Origin: Catonella massiliensis
GTDB taxonomy: Bacteria > Bacillota > Clostridia > Lachnospirales > Lachnospiraceae
DNA: 64,000 nucleotides
NCBI RefSeq assembly: GCF_016651435.1
Contig: NZ_JAEPRJ010000001.1
Coordinates: 2,728,001 to 2,792,000 of the forward strand
Direction: 5' to 3'
This document shows positions 33,701 through 42,600 of the stretch, one piece after another; position 1 is the stretch's first letter, and each line of letters starts with the position of its first letter. The position numbers and the translations under genes are program-made. The notes under the pieces are model-generated. The model did no database searches. It worked only from the letters and a program-made list of their open reading frames with translations, and was not told the DNA's origin.

Positions 33701-34510
33701 TCAGCTACTTACTTTCATATCTTTTATAAGATAATAAGTATCCTTAAACCTAAGATGCCATATTTTTTTATCAGCCGTAATTTCCTCGTATATATCATCC
33801 AGGGTATGTGACGGTGCCAACATACCCAAAATATAGTCCTCCAATACAACTTCTCCTATTTTGTAAAGCTTATCAAGTAAAAGCCCCAAATCCTTGTGAT
33901 TAAACCAACAGTCAGTATCAAGTGCATATTTTGTGTTACACATCTTGCAGGCAATTTCGCTATGAAAAAAATCCTCCATAGTCGGCTTATCCTTTTGCAA
34001 AAGCCTTGTGCAGGCAAGGTGATATTCTATCTTTCGAGGACTCACATCAACATCTGAAACAAAAATCACTCCGTATTCATTTTCAAATTTAACTGCAAGC
34101 ACATCTCCTACCTTAAAATACGGCTCTCTCTTTATTTTTGTCTTTGGAACTTTAAGAGGCTTTGGATTTTCACTTTGCAGCTGAACAGCAAGTTTATCAA
34201 GCACCTTCTGTCTTTGATTTTTTGCCTTGCTGTCAATTTCAAGCCAGAATTCATCTGCGCCTTTTTCTATTATCTTAAGAGCTTTATTTTTTATCTCCTC
34301 AGGTAAATGCCCTATTTTCCACAAAGAATAAGCAAGTGCTGTCCAATAAATCTCTGTATAAAAGCTATCTGTGCAAAAATTCTTCTCATCATTTAACACA
34401 TCTTCAATTATCTTCTCGACATCTTCTCCATTTTTATATCTATCTACAATTGTATTGTAAATATCATAACCGTCATCACTATCAATTATCTTTACCCCGT
34501 CTATTGCCAT
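33701..34510 (-). CDS. Imm26-like protein, paralog B with shortened C-terminus
   Basis: A 269-aa close paralog of the 30881-31717 product: same N-terminus MAIDGVKIIDSDDGYDIYN, same PYFKVGDVLAVKFENEYGVI barrel start, same ACKMCNTKYALDTDCW. It ends KDMKVSS because TGA stands where paralog A has GGA. The next codons still match (V-T-K-V), so the long form is probably ancestral. A diverged copy of the MKI..DKISEW head overlaps its start (34482-34556). GGAGG before the ATG is strong. The role is presumed to be the same as for paralog A. Confidence 0.75.
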   Translation of the reverse strand: MAIDGVKIIDSDDGYDIYNTIVDRYKNGEDVEKIIEDVLNDEKNFCTDSFYTEIYWTALAYSLWKIGHLPEEIKNKALKIIEKGADEFWLEIDSKAKNQRQKVLDKLAVQLQSENPKPLKVPKTKIKREPYFKVGDVLAVKFENEYGVIFVSDVDVSPRKIEYHLACTRLLQKDKPTMEDFFHSEIACKMCNTKYALDTDCWFNHKDLGLLLDKLYKIGEVVLEDYILGMLAPSHTLDDIYEEITADKKIWHLRFKDTYYLIKDMKVSS

Positions 34511-34556
34511 AATAGCCTCCTGTCCACTCAGAAATCTTATCTGATTTTATCTTCAT
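34482..34556 (-). other. leader frame overlapping the start of paralog B
   Basis: ATG at 34556 opens a 24-codon frame, MKIKSDKISEWTGG and onward, which passes through the ribosome site and first codons of the 33701-34510 gene in another frame. The first 12 codons are a diverged copy of the 24767-25780 gene head. Translation of this frame could compete with or assist the main start. Confidence 0.4.
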
Positions 34557-34566
34557 AACAGCTCCC

Positions 34567-35106
34567 CTACACCTCAATCACTGTTATCTCATGCTTTGTA
34601 AAAGGCAGGTATTTCTCCAAAACATCTGAAGTTTTAAGCTTCATATAACTTGTTGTAGTGCCGTCGGTACAGCCATACCACTCATTTTTAAGCATCTCTA
34701 TATCAAATATAATCCTTACCTTATTTTCTGTGTCAATAATACTGCTAAGCACCGTTGTAGCCCCAATCTTCGTGCCAAGCATACTAAAGAGCAGCTCCTC
34801 CGATGCAAATGAAACCCTTGATATTCCAAGTGCAGAGCTAAAATCCTTAGTTACAAAAGGCTTGCCGTCAAGGGTTACAAAGAGATAGAAGTTAGTCTTC
34901 TGCCTATTGCATAAAAACAGGGTTTTAACTGTCTTCATGTCAAGTCTCTCATTGATTAGAACGCAGTCCTCCATTGTGATAGCAGGGTCATTGTCCACCC
35001 TCTCAAAGTGAATATCAAGGCCTGCAAATGTCTCATAAATCTTTTGCTGAAGCTCACTTTCAAATACTTTTGGAGCCTCAGTTTTTACTTCACTCACATA
35101 AAACAT
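34567..35106 (-). CDS. proX: prolyl-tRNA deacylase ProX (YbaK/EbsC-type trans-editing protein)
   Basis: A 179-aa member of the INS/YbaK superfamily that hydrolyses misacylated alanyl-tRNA(Pro). Signatures are RVDNDPAITMEDCVLINERL near residue 36, KTLFLCNRQKTNFYLFVTLD near 61, SRVSFASEELLFSMLGTKIG near 95 and the C-terminal YGCTDGTTTSYMKL near 143, which is typical of ProX. It completes proofreading for prolyl-tRNA synthetase. It is the outermost gene of the minus-strand block and probably borders the original chromosome backbone. The GGAG site is good. Confidence 0.9.
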   Translation of the reverse strand: MFYVSEVKTEAPKVFESELQQKIYETFAGLDIHFERVDNDPAITMEDCVLINERLDMKTVKTLFLCNRQKTNFYLFVTLDGKPFVTKDFSSALGISRVSFASEELLFSMLGTKIGATTVLSSIIDTENKVRIIFDIEMLKNEWYGCTDGTTTSYMKLKTSDVLEKYLPFTKHEITVIEV

Positions 35107-35247
35107 AATCCATCTCCTATATTATCCCACAATGCTATAGTAGTACTGTATCATATTTTAAATGATATGTGGAGAAGTTACAAGATAAAATTGTCTAAGG
35201 AACAAGTATTTCCTGCTTTACACTTTTTTCAAAAATATTATTCCGGT

Positions 35248-35253
35248 TATAAT
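35248..35253 (+). promoter_or_regulatory. -10 box upstream of the LanFEG operon
   Basis: A perfect TATAAT lies 50 bases before the ATG at 35304; a clear -35 box is not seen (TTTTTC at the right distance). A poor -35 with a good -10 fits a promoter activated by the response regulator encoded in the operon. Confidence 0.4.
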
Positions 35254-35303
35254 TTAGTTATTTTTATGTTTTACACTACCTTCATAGAAAAGGAGGAAAT
35301 AAC

Positions 35304-36011
35304 ATGAGTATAATGCTTGAAACAAAGGGGCTTACCAAAAAGTACAAACATCAAACAGCCCTTAACAATGTATCTATTCAGGTGGAAAAAGGCAGTGTTT
35401 ACGGTCTGCTTGGTCCAAACGGAGCCGGCAAGTCCACACTCTTAAAGCTGATAACGAGGATGATTCCTAAAAGCTCTGGCAGTATTTTCTTTGAAGGACA
35501 CGAGCTAAATACTAACGACTTACTTAAAATAGGTGCAATAATCGAAACTCCTGCAATTTACCTAAACTTAACTGCTTACGAGAATTTGGAAGTTCTTACT
35601 ACCCTGCTAAACATCGATAAATCAAGGATTAACGAGGTTCTGAGTCTGGTCGGCTTAGAAAATAACAGTAAGAAAATAGCAAAGGAATTTTCTTTGGGAA
35701 TGAAGCAAAGGCTTGGTATCGCTATGGCACTAATAGGCTCCCCATCCCTCCTCATCCTGGATGAGCCTACCAACGGACTTGACCCCCTTGGCATACAGGA
35801 GCTTAGAGAACTCATCAAATCTCTAGCCGGGCAGGGAATTACAATCATTTTATCAAGCCATATTTTGAGTGAAGTCTGGCAGGTAGCAGACAGAATCGGA
35901 ATAATCAACAAAGGGCATCTAAGCTATGAGGGTGAGAATCACACAGACAGCAATACCTTAGAAGCTTTATTTATGGAAATTATAAAAAAGGATGTGAGTA
36001 ATGATGATTAA
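35304..36011 (+). CDS. lantibiotic protection ABC transporter, ATP-binding subunit (LanF type)
   Basis: A 235-aa ABC ATPase. Walker A is GPNGAGKSTLLK near residue 38, signature FSLGMKQRLGIA near 132, Walker B LLILDEPTNG near 153 and the H-loop SSHILSEV near 189. The segment IIETPAIYLNLTAYENLEVL is characteristic of the BcrA/LanF class, which drives export of membrane-active peptides away from the cell. It overlaps the next permease gene by 11 bases. Together with the two permeases it forms a F-E-G set. AAAGGAGG before the ATG is strong. Confidence 0.93.
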   Translation: MSIMLETKGLTKKYKHQTALNNVSIQVEKGSVYGLLGPNGAGKSTLLKLITRMIPKSSGSIFFEGHELNTNDLLKIGAIIETPAIYLNLTAYENLEVLTTLLNIDKSRINEVLSLVGLENNSKKIAKEFSLGMKQRLGIAMALIGSPSLLILDEPTNGLDPLGIQELRELIKSLAGQGITIILSSHILSEVWQVADRIGIINKGHLSYEGENHTDSNTLEALFMEIIKKDVSNDD

Positions 36012-36759
36012 TATGATTAAAGCGGAATTTATCAAGGAAAAAAGAGGGGCAAATTTCAAGCTTATATTCATTGTACCTGTGGTGTTTGTAGTATTTAACC
36101 TGCTTATGGTAAGCCTTATGGGACAAAGCCCTGAAGGAAAAAGTTATATCTTAGCTACATCATTTAACTGGTATCCTGTTATGATTCTGCCTATTGTCCT
36201 AAGCCTTTTAGCTGTAAATATTATGGGAAAAGAAAAGCAAGAGCATCTTGGGAGGGATAACAGCCTGAATCTAAGCATAGGCAAGATGATAATAGCTAAG
36301 AATATCGTAGTTTTTTCAGAGCTTTTTGCCATACTTTTTATCTCATCTTTACTCATATATATCGTGGGGAAGATGATACTTGGCGAAACAATCTTCATTC
36401 ACACGCTTATTATAGCTACACTTTGTCTATTTGTTGGAAGCCTGCCCATTGCCACCTTATCTCTTCTTATATACAGGCTGTTTAACAAAAGGCTTCCCGT
36501 TATTTTAATCAACTTCCTGTTCACCTTTCCATCTGCGGTAATTGCAGTTACTAACTACTGGGAGTTCTTTCCCTGGGCTTACAACCTTCGTATACTAAGC
36601 CCCATTATAGGAGTACATCCAAACGGCACCTTCCTTAACCCGGATTCTCCTATGATGGAAATAGGAGCGGTTTACACAGGTTTATTAATCAGCGTTGCTG
36701 TTTGGCTGGTCACAGATATATTGATTTTAATTAAAGAAAGAAGAAAAACCCATGCTTAA
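36001..36759 (+). CDS. lantibiotic immunity ABC transporter permease (MutE/EpiE type)
   Basis: A 252-aa membrane protein with about six helices: FKLIFIVPVVFVVFNLLMVS near residue 18, WYPVMILPIVLSLLAVNIM near 56, FSELFAILFISSLLIYIVG near 103, IATLCLFVGSLPIATLSLL near 138, a segment near 175-190, and GLLISVAVWLVTDILILIKE at the end. The motif WEFFPWAYNLRILSPIIGV is typical of the MutE/EpiE group. It forms the transmembrane channel of the peptide-protection transporter with the next gene product. Start and end overlap both neighbours, as expected for a stoichiometric complex. Confidence 0.9.
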   Translation: MMINMIKAEFIKEKRGANFKLIFIVPVVFVVFNLLMVSLMGQSPEGKSYILATSFNWYPVMILPIVLSLLAVNIMGKEKQEHLGRDNSLNLSIGKMIIAKNIVVFSELFAILFISSLLIYIVGKMILGETIFIHTLIIATLCLFVGSLPIATLSLLIYRLFNKRLPVILINFLFTFPSAVIAVTNYWEFFPWAYNLRILSPIIGVHPNGTFLNPDSPMMEIGAVYTGLLISVAVWLVTDILILIKERRKTHA

Positions 36760-37483
36760 TATTTTAGTCTCCTACTTTAAGAGAACCAAAAGGACTCCTG
36801 TCAGGGTGGTGGTATTTCTCTGCCCCCTGCTGTTTTCCTTTATTTTCACCGCCTACCTGCAGACCTCAGCCCTCTTAAGAGGAAAGGAAATCACATCATT
36901 TTATGCTGTATTTACCATACTTGCCTGCTTTTCAATCAGCTTCTTTGTACCAATGCTGTATGACATTGACAAAAAGGCAGGAAACTATGCCAATGACTTA
37001 AGGTGCGGTATTGGCAGGATTAAGCTATTTCTTACCAGATTTTTCTTTATCCTCCTGCTTGTAGTAGCAATCGAGCTAGTTGCCAGCCTGCCTCTTTTGA
37101 CATTTTTATTACTTAGGGGTATAACTGTTTCTAGCATCCATTTTATCCTGTGTGCGAGCATTTGTCCGGTAACTTTTATGTGCCTTATCCCCATTTATCA
37201 GTTCGTTAGCCTCAAATACAGCTACTCCGGAAGCATACTTGTGGGAGCCATTTCTACACTCACAGCCATTCTTCTTGGAACAACGGACTTGGGAGCGGGT
37301 ATCTGGTATTTTTGCCCCTTTGTCTATCCTGTTAAGCTGATTTTTGGGTATATAAGGAGGCAATTTACACCGACAGAGGTACTGCTTTTTCTTGCCTTAG
37401 CCCTTTTTATAGCCTTAGTGGCTTTACCTCTGCTTTGTTTTTGGTATAATAATTGGGACGGTACTACTAAGATGGAGGAATGA
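36752..37483 (+). CDS. lantibiotic protection ABC transporter permease (MutG type)
   Basis: A 243-aa membrane protein with about six helices, including VVVFLCPLLFSFIFTAYLQT near residue 19, FYAVFTILACFSISFFVPML near 50 and FFILLLVVAIELVASLPLLT near 92. A PVTFMCLIPIYQFVSLKYS segment lies near 133, with two further helices toward the C-terminus. The order after the E subunit and the length match MutG/EpiG permeases. It overlaps the E gene by eight bases and is followed one base later by the response regulator gene, so transporter and regulators are one operon. Confidence 0.9.
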   Translation: MLNILVSYFKRTKRTPVRVVVFLCPLLFSFIFTAYLQTSALLRGKEITSFYAVFTILACFSISFFVPMLYDIDKKAGNYANDLRCGIGRIKLFLTRFFFILLLVVAIELVASLPLLTFLLLRGITVSSIHFILCASICPVTFMCLIPIYQFVSLKYSYSGSILVGAISTLTAILLGTTDLGAGIWYFCPFVYPVKLIFGYIRRQFTPTEVLLFLALALFIALVALPLLCFWYNNWDGTTKMEE

Positions 37484-37484
37484 G

Positions 37485-38153
37485 ATGAGACTTCTGATAA
37501 TTGATGATGATAAGGATTTGCTAAAGCTCCTTAAGCTGACTTTTGAAAAGGAATATGAAGTTGATACCGCTCCTCTGGCAAAGTCTGTGAAGCCTGAAGT
37601 GCTTGATAAGTATGACCTTATTATTCTTGATGTTATGATGGAGGAAATGAGCGGCTTTGACTTCCTTGCAAAATACAGGAGCCTTGTAGACGCCCCCATT
37701 ATCCTGCTTACAGCAAAGGATTTTGAAAATGATAAGCTTGAGGGGCTTGCCCTGGGCGCAGATGATTACCTTACAAAGCCTTTTTCTCTGGCTGAAATCA
37801 GAGCAAGGATAGCCGCCCATATAAGGCGTGAAAAGAGGGAAAGACACTCAAGGCTCGTGGATTATCCTATATCCTGCGATTTGCTTTCTAAGAAAATCTT
37901 TTGCGGCGATATGGTAGTTGAGCTTACAAACAGCGAATATGAAATCTGCGAGCTCCTCTTAAAGAATAGAAACTCTGTATTTTCAAAAGAGAAAATCTAT
38001 ACTACAATTTATGGTTATGATGCAGAGGGCGACAACTCTACTACCATAACCGAGAGAGTCAAGCTGATAAGAAGTAAATTTGGTAAATATAACATAGATC
38101 CGATTAAAACTATATGGGGAGTGGGTTATCAATGGGAAATAAAAGAAGTTTAA
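37485..38153 (+). CDS. OmpR-family response regulator of the LanFEG operon
   Basis: A 222-aa two-component regulator. The receiver domain shows IIDDDKDLLKLL at the start, phospho-acceptor D in LIILDVMMEEMSG near residue 50, LLTAKD near 78 and K in DYLTKPFS near 101. The C-terminal winged helix has LTNSEYEICELLLKNRNSVF near 143 and TTITERVKLIRSKFGKY near 186, ending in IWGVGYQWEIKEV. It presumably activates the transporter operon when its kinase senses a bacteriocin. The last 22 bases overlap the kinase gene. Confidence 0.93.
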   Translation: MRLLIIDDDKDLLKLLKLTFEKEYEVDTAPLAKSVKPEVLDKYDLIILDVMMEEMSGFDFLAKYRSLVDAPIILLTAKDFENDKLEGLALGADDYLTKPFSLAEIRARIAAHIRREKRERHSRLVDYPISCDLLSKKIFCGDMVVELTNSEYEICELLLKNRNSVFSKEKIYTTIYGYDAEGDNSTTITERVKLIRSKFGKYNIDPIKTIWGVGYQWEIKEV

Positions 38154-39484
38154 CATATTTAGTCTGGAAATATGCGGCTCTTGAGCTTGCCTATACCTTT
38201 GGAGTTATTATACTTTTCTTTGCAGGCCTTAGTTTACTTGCAGTTAACGGTATCATCTATCCTGCCAACTATGCAAGTTCAAATGCCTCCATCATCGAAA
38301 AAGAGTTTAACGGGGGCAGCCTGAAGGTGAGTGATATCCCGTTTTATTATGATTATCTGTATATGGAAAATGGCAGAGTAATACAGGATACCATAGGAGA
38401 TAATTATAAGGCAGAGGTAGAAATGGCCTTAAAAACAGGCTCCTCAGCCACCAATACGATAATAGGAGCCAAGTATTTTAAGGCTTATACAAAGGGCGGT
38501 AAAACTCTGGTAATAAAATACCGTGTCAGTGCAATATTTGCAATAGAAGGCCTGTACAAGCTTGTGAACAACTTTGAAAGCCTCTACATCCTTATCACCC
38601 TGTTTATATGGATGGTTGGCTTTGTACTGCTGATTATAAGGCTGTCTAGGCTGTTAAGAAGAGAAATTAAAAAGATTGCCTCTGCCAATGAGAATATTAA
38701 AAAGATGGATTTAGATTACACAAGGGAGTCCTCTAAATACAGGGAAATAGACGGTGTGCTGACCTCCATTGATGTACTTGCAAATAATCTGAAAGTCTCA
38801 CTTAACAGACAGTGGGATATACAAAATGCTCAAAAAGAGCTGATAGACTCAGTTGTACATGACATCCGCACCCCTATCACCCTAATAAAGGGTAATTTTG
38901 AGCTTTTACAGGAGGAAAACCCTGACCTTTCATCTGAGAGGTTTGCAGATATTACAAATGGTATGACAAGGCTTGAAAGCTATATTCGTAAGCTAACGAA
39001 CTTTTCATATCTAATAGAGGGTAAGAAGGATACAGTAAGCGAGAGCGTTATTGATTACTGGATAGATGTAATTTCAGCCATATGCAGGGCAAATGAGTTT
39101 AATGTGAATATAGCGCAAAGGAACTCTTCAGAGGTGAAGCTTGATAAGGAAGCAATAGCCGTAGCTTTGCAAAACATCGTAAACAACTCTGTCGAACATT
39201 CCTCAAAGGGCAGCGATATTTCAGTTGCATTTAACGACACTGTAACTCAGTTTGAAATAGTTATAAGGGATGAAGGAAATGGCTTTGATGAGAGCCTAAT
39301 CCCTGTACTTACCGAAAAATTCATATCAAGCAAGGAGACTGATGAGACTTCAAAACACGGTATCGGTCTGTCAATCGTAAAAAGGATAGTTACTGCAAAT
39401 GATGGAGATTTGTACTTAAAGAATTATTCAGATACAAAAAGCGGCGCCGAGGTAAAAATGGTTTTTAGGAAAAATCTAAGTTAA
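38132..39484 (+). CDS. sensor histidine kinase of the LanFEG operon
   Basis: A 450-aa membrane kinase. The first helix spans about residues 10-38 (YAALELAYTFGVIILFFAGL) and the second about 150-170 (LYILITLFIWMVGFVLLIIR), enclosing an external loop of ~110 residues. HAMP-like sequence follows, then the phospho-acceptor H in DSVVHDIRTPITLIKGNFEL near 250, the N box ALQNIVNNSVEHS, the G1 box RDEGNGFDESL and the G2 box SKHGIGLSIVKRIV. It probably senses the peptide antibiotic or envelope stress. An ATG at 38114 would add six codons; I chose 38132, which gives a clean basic N-terminus, but both are possible. Confidence 0.9.
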   Translation: MGNKRSLTYLVWKYAALELAYTFGVIILFFAGLSLLAVNGIIYPANYASSNASIIEKEFNGGSLKVSDIPFYYDYLYMENGRVIQDTIGDNYKAEVEMALKTGSSATNTIIGAKYFKAYTKGGKTLVIKYRVSAIFAIEGLYKLVNNFESLYILITLFIWMVGFVLLIIRLSRLLRREIKKIASANENIKKMDLDYTRESSKYREIDGVLTSIDVLANNLKVSLNRQWDIQNAQKELIDSVVHDIRTPITLIKGNFELLQEENPDLSSERFADITNGMTRLESYIRKLTNFSYLIEGKKDTVSESVIDYWIDVISAICRANEFNVNIAQRNSSEVKLDKEAIAVALQNIVNNSVEHSSKGSDISVAFNDTVTQFEIVIRDEGNGFDESLIPVLTEKFISSKETDETSKHGIGLSIVKRIVTANDGDLYLKNYSDTKSGAEVKMVFRKNLS

Positions 39485-39513
39485 CAGGAAGAAGAGGGCC
39501 ACCTTTAGTCATA

Positions 39514-39541
39514 TTGACTTTTTTTATCAATAAGTTAGATT
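39514..39541 (+). promoter_or_regulatory. possible promoter of the subtilisin-like protease gene
   Basis: TTGACT is followed after 16 bases by TAGATT, about 85 bases before the ATG at 39626. The -10 box is weak. I see no terminator between the kinase gene and this site, so readthrough from the operon is also possible. Confidence 0.3.
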
Positions 39542-39625
39542 TTACTAACTGTTATATTGCATTTATTCAGTCTACTTGTTAAACTAAAATTTGCATTTTT
39601 AACAAAGAGAAAGGAAGACAGTAAA

Positions 39626-42600
39626 ATGAAAGTCAGAAAATCTACCAAAGCACTATCAATATTTCTTGTATTATTCTTGGTGATTTCTATCTTTCCTATG
39701 AATCTATTTGCAAAAACAGATTCCTCTTATTTGGATAAGATAGAAAAATCACTGCAAAAAGTCCCGGCATCTAAAGAGGTCGAATTCATAGTCACCTTGA
39801 AGGCAGAGGCAGACTTAACTAAAGTAAAGCCCGAAGATGTCGTGGATACCCTAAGGGATACAAGTGAAAAAAGCCAGGAAAGCCTTATTTCATTTGTTGA
39901 ACGAAAAGTAAAAGACGGAGACATATCCGAGTACAATTCATTCTTCATTATAAACAGTATCTACATCAAAGGAAGGGCAGAACTCATAGAGAAAATCGCC
40001 CGTAGGAGTGATGTAGAAAGCATTCGCTTAAATCATACCATCATTTCTGATAAAGAAGAAATTGTAAAAAGAAAAAGCAGCCTATCTGAAGCCACTTCTT
40101 ATGTTCCTTGGAATCTTGAATCCATTCAGGCAGACCGCGTGACAAAGACCGGCAAGAATATTGTAGTCGGTATTATTGATTCCGGTGTCAATGCAAATCA
40201 CCCGGAACTTCAGGATGCCCTACTTCCGGGAGGCTTCAAGGATTTCGTTGAGCCTTCCAATACAGAGCCAATAGATGAAACCGGGCATGGTACCCATGTA
40301 GCAGGAACCATCCTTGGCCGCACCATAGGTATTGCAAGGGATGCAAAGCTCATCGTAGCCAGAGTATTTAACAAGTCAGGCGAAGCCAGTGATGAAGGAC
40401 TTCTTGCCGCAGGACAGTGGATACTTGAGAAAAAACCACAGGTTGTCAACAACTCCTGGGGCGGTAACAGGGATGACAGCTTTTATGATGACATTGTTAA
40501 AAAATGGAAGGCCGCTGGTATAGTCCCTATCTTCTCCTCAGGCAATACAGGAGAGTACAATGCAGGCGGTGAGGGCTCTATAGGAAGTCCTGCCTCCCTT
40601 GAAGATTCATTTTCAGTAGGTGCCTTAACAAAAGAGGATAAGCTGGCCAAGTTCTCTCTTAGAGGTCCTTCCAAGTTAACCGCTAAATTTAAGCCTGAGA
40701 TATCCGCTCCCGGAGTAAATATCTTATCTGCTGACTACAAGGGTGGTTATGTGCTTAAAACAGGAACCTCTATGGCTGCGCCACACGTTACAGGAGCAGT
40801 TGCCCTTATCTTGGAGGCAAACAAGAATCTTAGTGTGGATAAGGTTGAGGACATCCTTAAATCAACCGCTACTCCGCTAACTGACGACCATTACATAAGT
40901 TCGCCAAATATGGGCTATGGCTACGGTAAGTTAAATGTGTACAAGGCGGTGGAAGCAGCTCTTGGAAAGGATGTAGATAAGTTTGCTGCATTTACGGGAC
41001 AAACTCTTATTCCGGGAACAGACAACATCCTTCCTGCTATCGAAGCGACAACACCTAAGAAGCTGTACAACGCCTATGACTACGAGTTTGAGGCTAAGGT
41101 TTCAGACAATGTAGGCGTTAAAAGCGTGACTCTTTACTACAAATCAGGCGTAACTGAGACATTTACATCAAAAAGCTTTGAACTCTACTCAGGTAATAAA
41201 AAGAGTGGAACCTATACCGTTACCATCCATCCTTCTGATTTACCTGTGGGAAATGCAAGCTACTACATTGAGGCTGTCGACTACTCCGGTAATAAATATA
41301 AGACCGATACCATCTCAGCTACTGTTGAAACAGGCATAAAGCCGGGATATTTCAATGATTTTGAGAATGGTGCAGACGGCTTTGTCTTTGGTGGAAAGAC
41401 ACCTATGTGGGAGGTTGGAGTGCCAACCTATGGACCAACATCAGCGCCAAGCGGCAAAAATGTAGTCGGCACAAGGCTTAAAGGCAAATATGACGGTCTT
41501 ATTAACTCTTTACTTATCAGCCCTCCTATCGACCTAAGCGATGTAAGAGATGATGTAGAGCTAAGCTTTAAGGACTGGTCAGAGCTTGACAACTATATGG
41601 GAGGCTTTGAAGATACAGCTGAGGTTTGGATTGGGGAGATAAACGAAAATGATTCATCAGTAGACAAAATTTCATACCCTAAGGAGCCTGCGCTGATTAA
41701 CCGTTACAGCAAGCGTACCTGGGAAGAGCGCCATATCGACCTCTCTCCTTACAAGGGTAAAAAAATCGTTGTGATGTTTGCCCTCAGGTGGTCAGGTTAC
41801 AGCGAAAGAAAGGCTGCAGGCTACTATATAGATGATTTCAAGCTTGAAGCCCTTTCAGGCAAGGCACCTCTTCCTCCAAGTAAAGGACTTTCCGCCGAGA
41901 ACTTCGTTGGCTCAGGAAAGGTAAGAGTTAATTTTGAAAAGATAAATGATCCTGCCATCACAAAATATGCCCTTTACCGCTCCAAAACTATTGATGGCAA
42001 GTATGAAAAGGTAAAAGAACAAAAGCTCTCTGCTTATGCCTCCCATATCGAGGATATCCCTCTTCCACAGGAAGGCAGCTACTATTATAAGGTTGCATCG
42101 ATTAAGGGAAGTGTAGAAAGTGCACTTAGCGAGGCGGTTTCCGTAACATTTACAAAGGGTGATAAGTTCAAGTTCTATGACTTTGAAAGCGGTGAACAGG
42201 GCTGGACTTCGCCTTCAGAGGCAAAGTGGGAAAGGGGAGAGACCAGTGACGATTATTCTGATGGTCCAACCACCTATTCTTCAAAGACCAAAAATCCAAA
42301 CAGTCCTAACGTCTTTATGACGGGCCTCAATAAGAACGCTCTTGGAGGCAAGACCTACGAGCTGGTATCTCCTGTCATTGATTTATCAGGGCTTACAAAG
42401 GCAAACCTTTATTATCAGAACTGGTACAACTTTAGCAGTGATACTTCCGACACCTACGAAATCTGGTTTAAGAACGCTGAAGGTACTTGGGACAAGGTGT
42501 TTAGTCTGAATGAGAATATGGATAATCTCAATATAAACGGACATAAAAGAAGCAGGTATTCCTGGGTGATTGACGGCATTGCCATTGATTCAAAGTACTT

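Noticed and set aside
39557..39625. Upstream 23-codon extension of the subtilisin-like protease
   Set aside because: It would put a basic stretch before the signal peptide; the AAAGGAAG site and the signal sequence begin at 39626.
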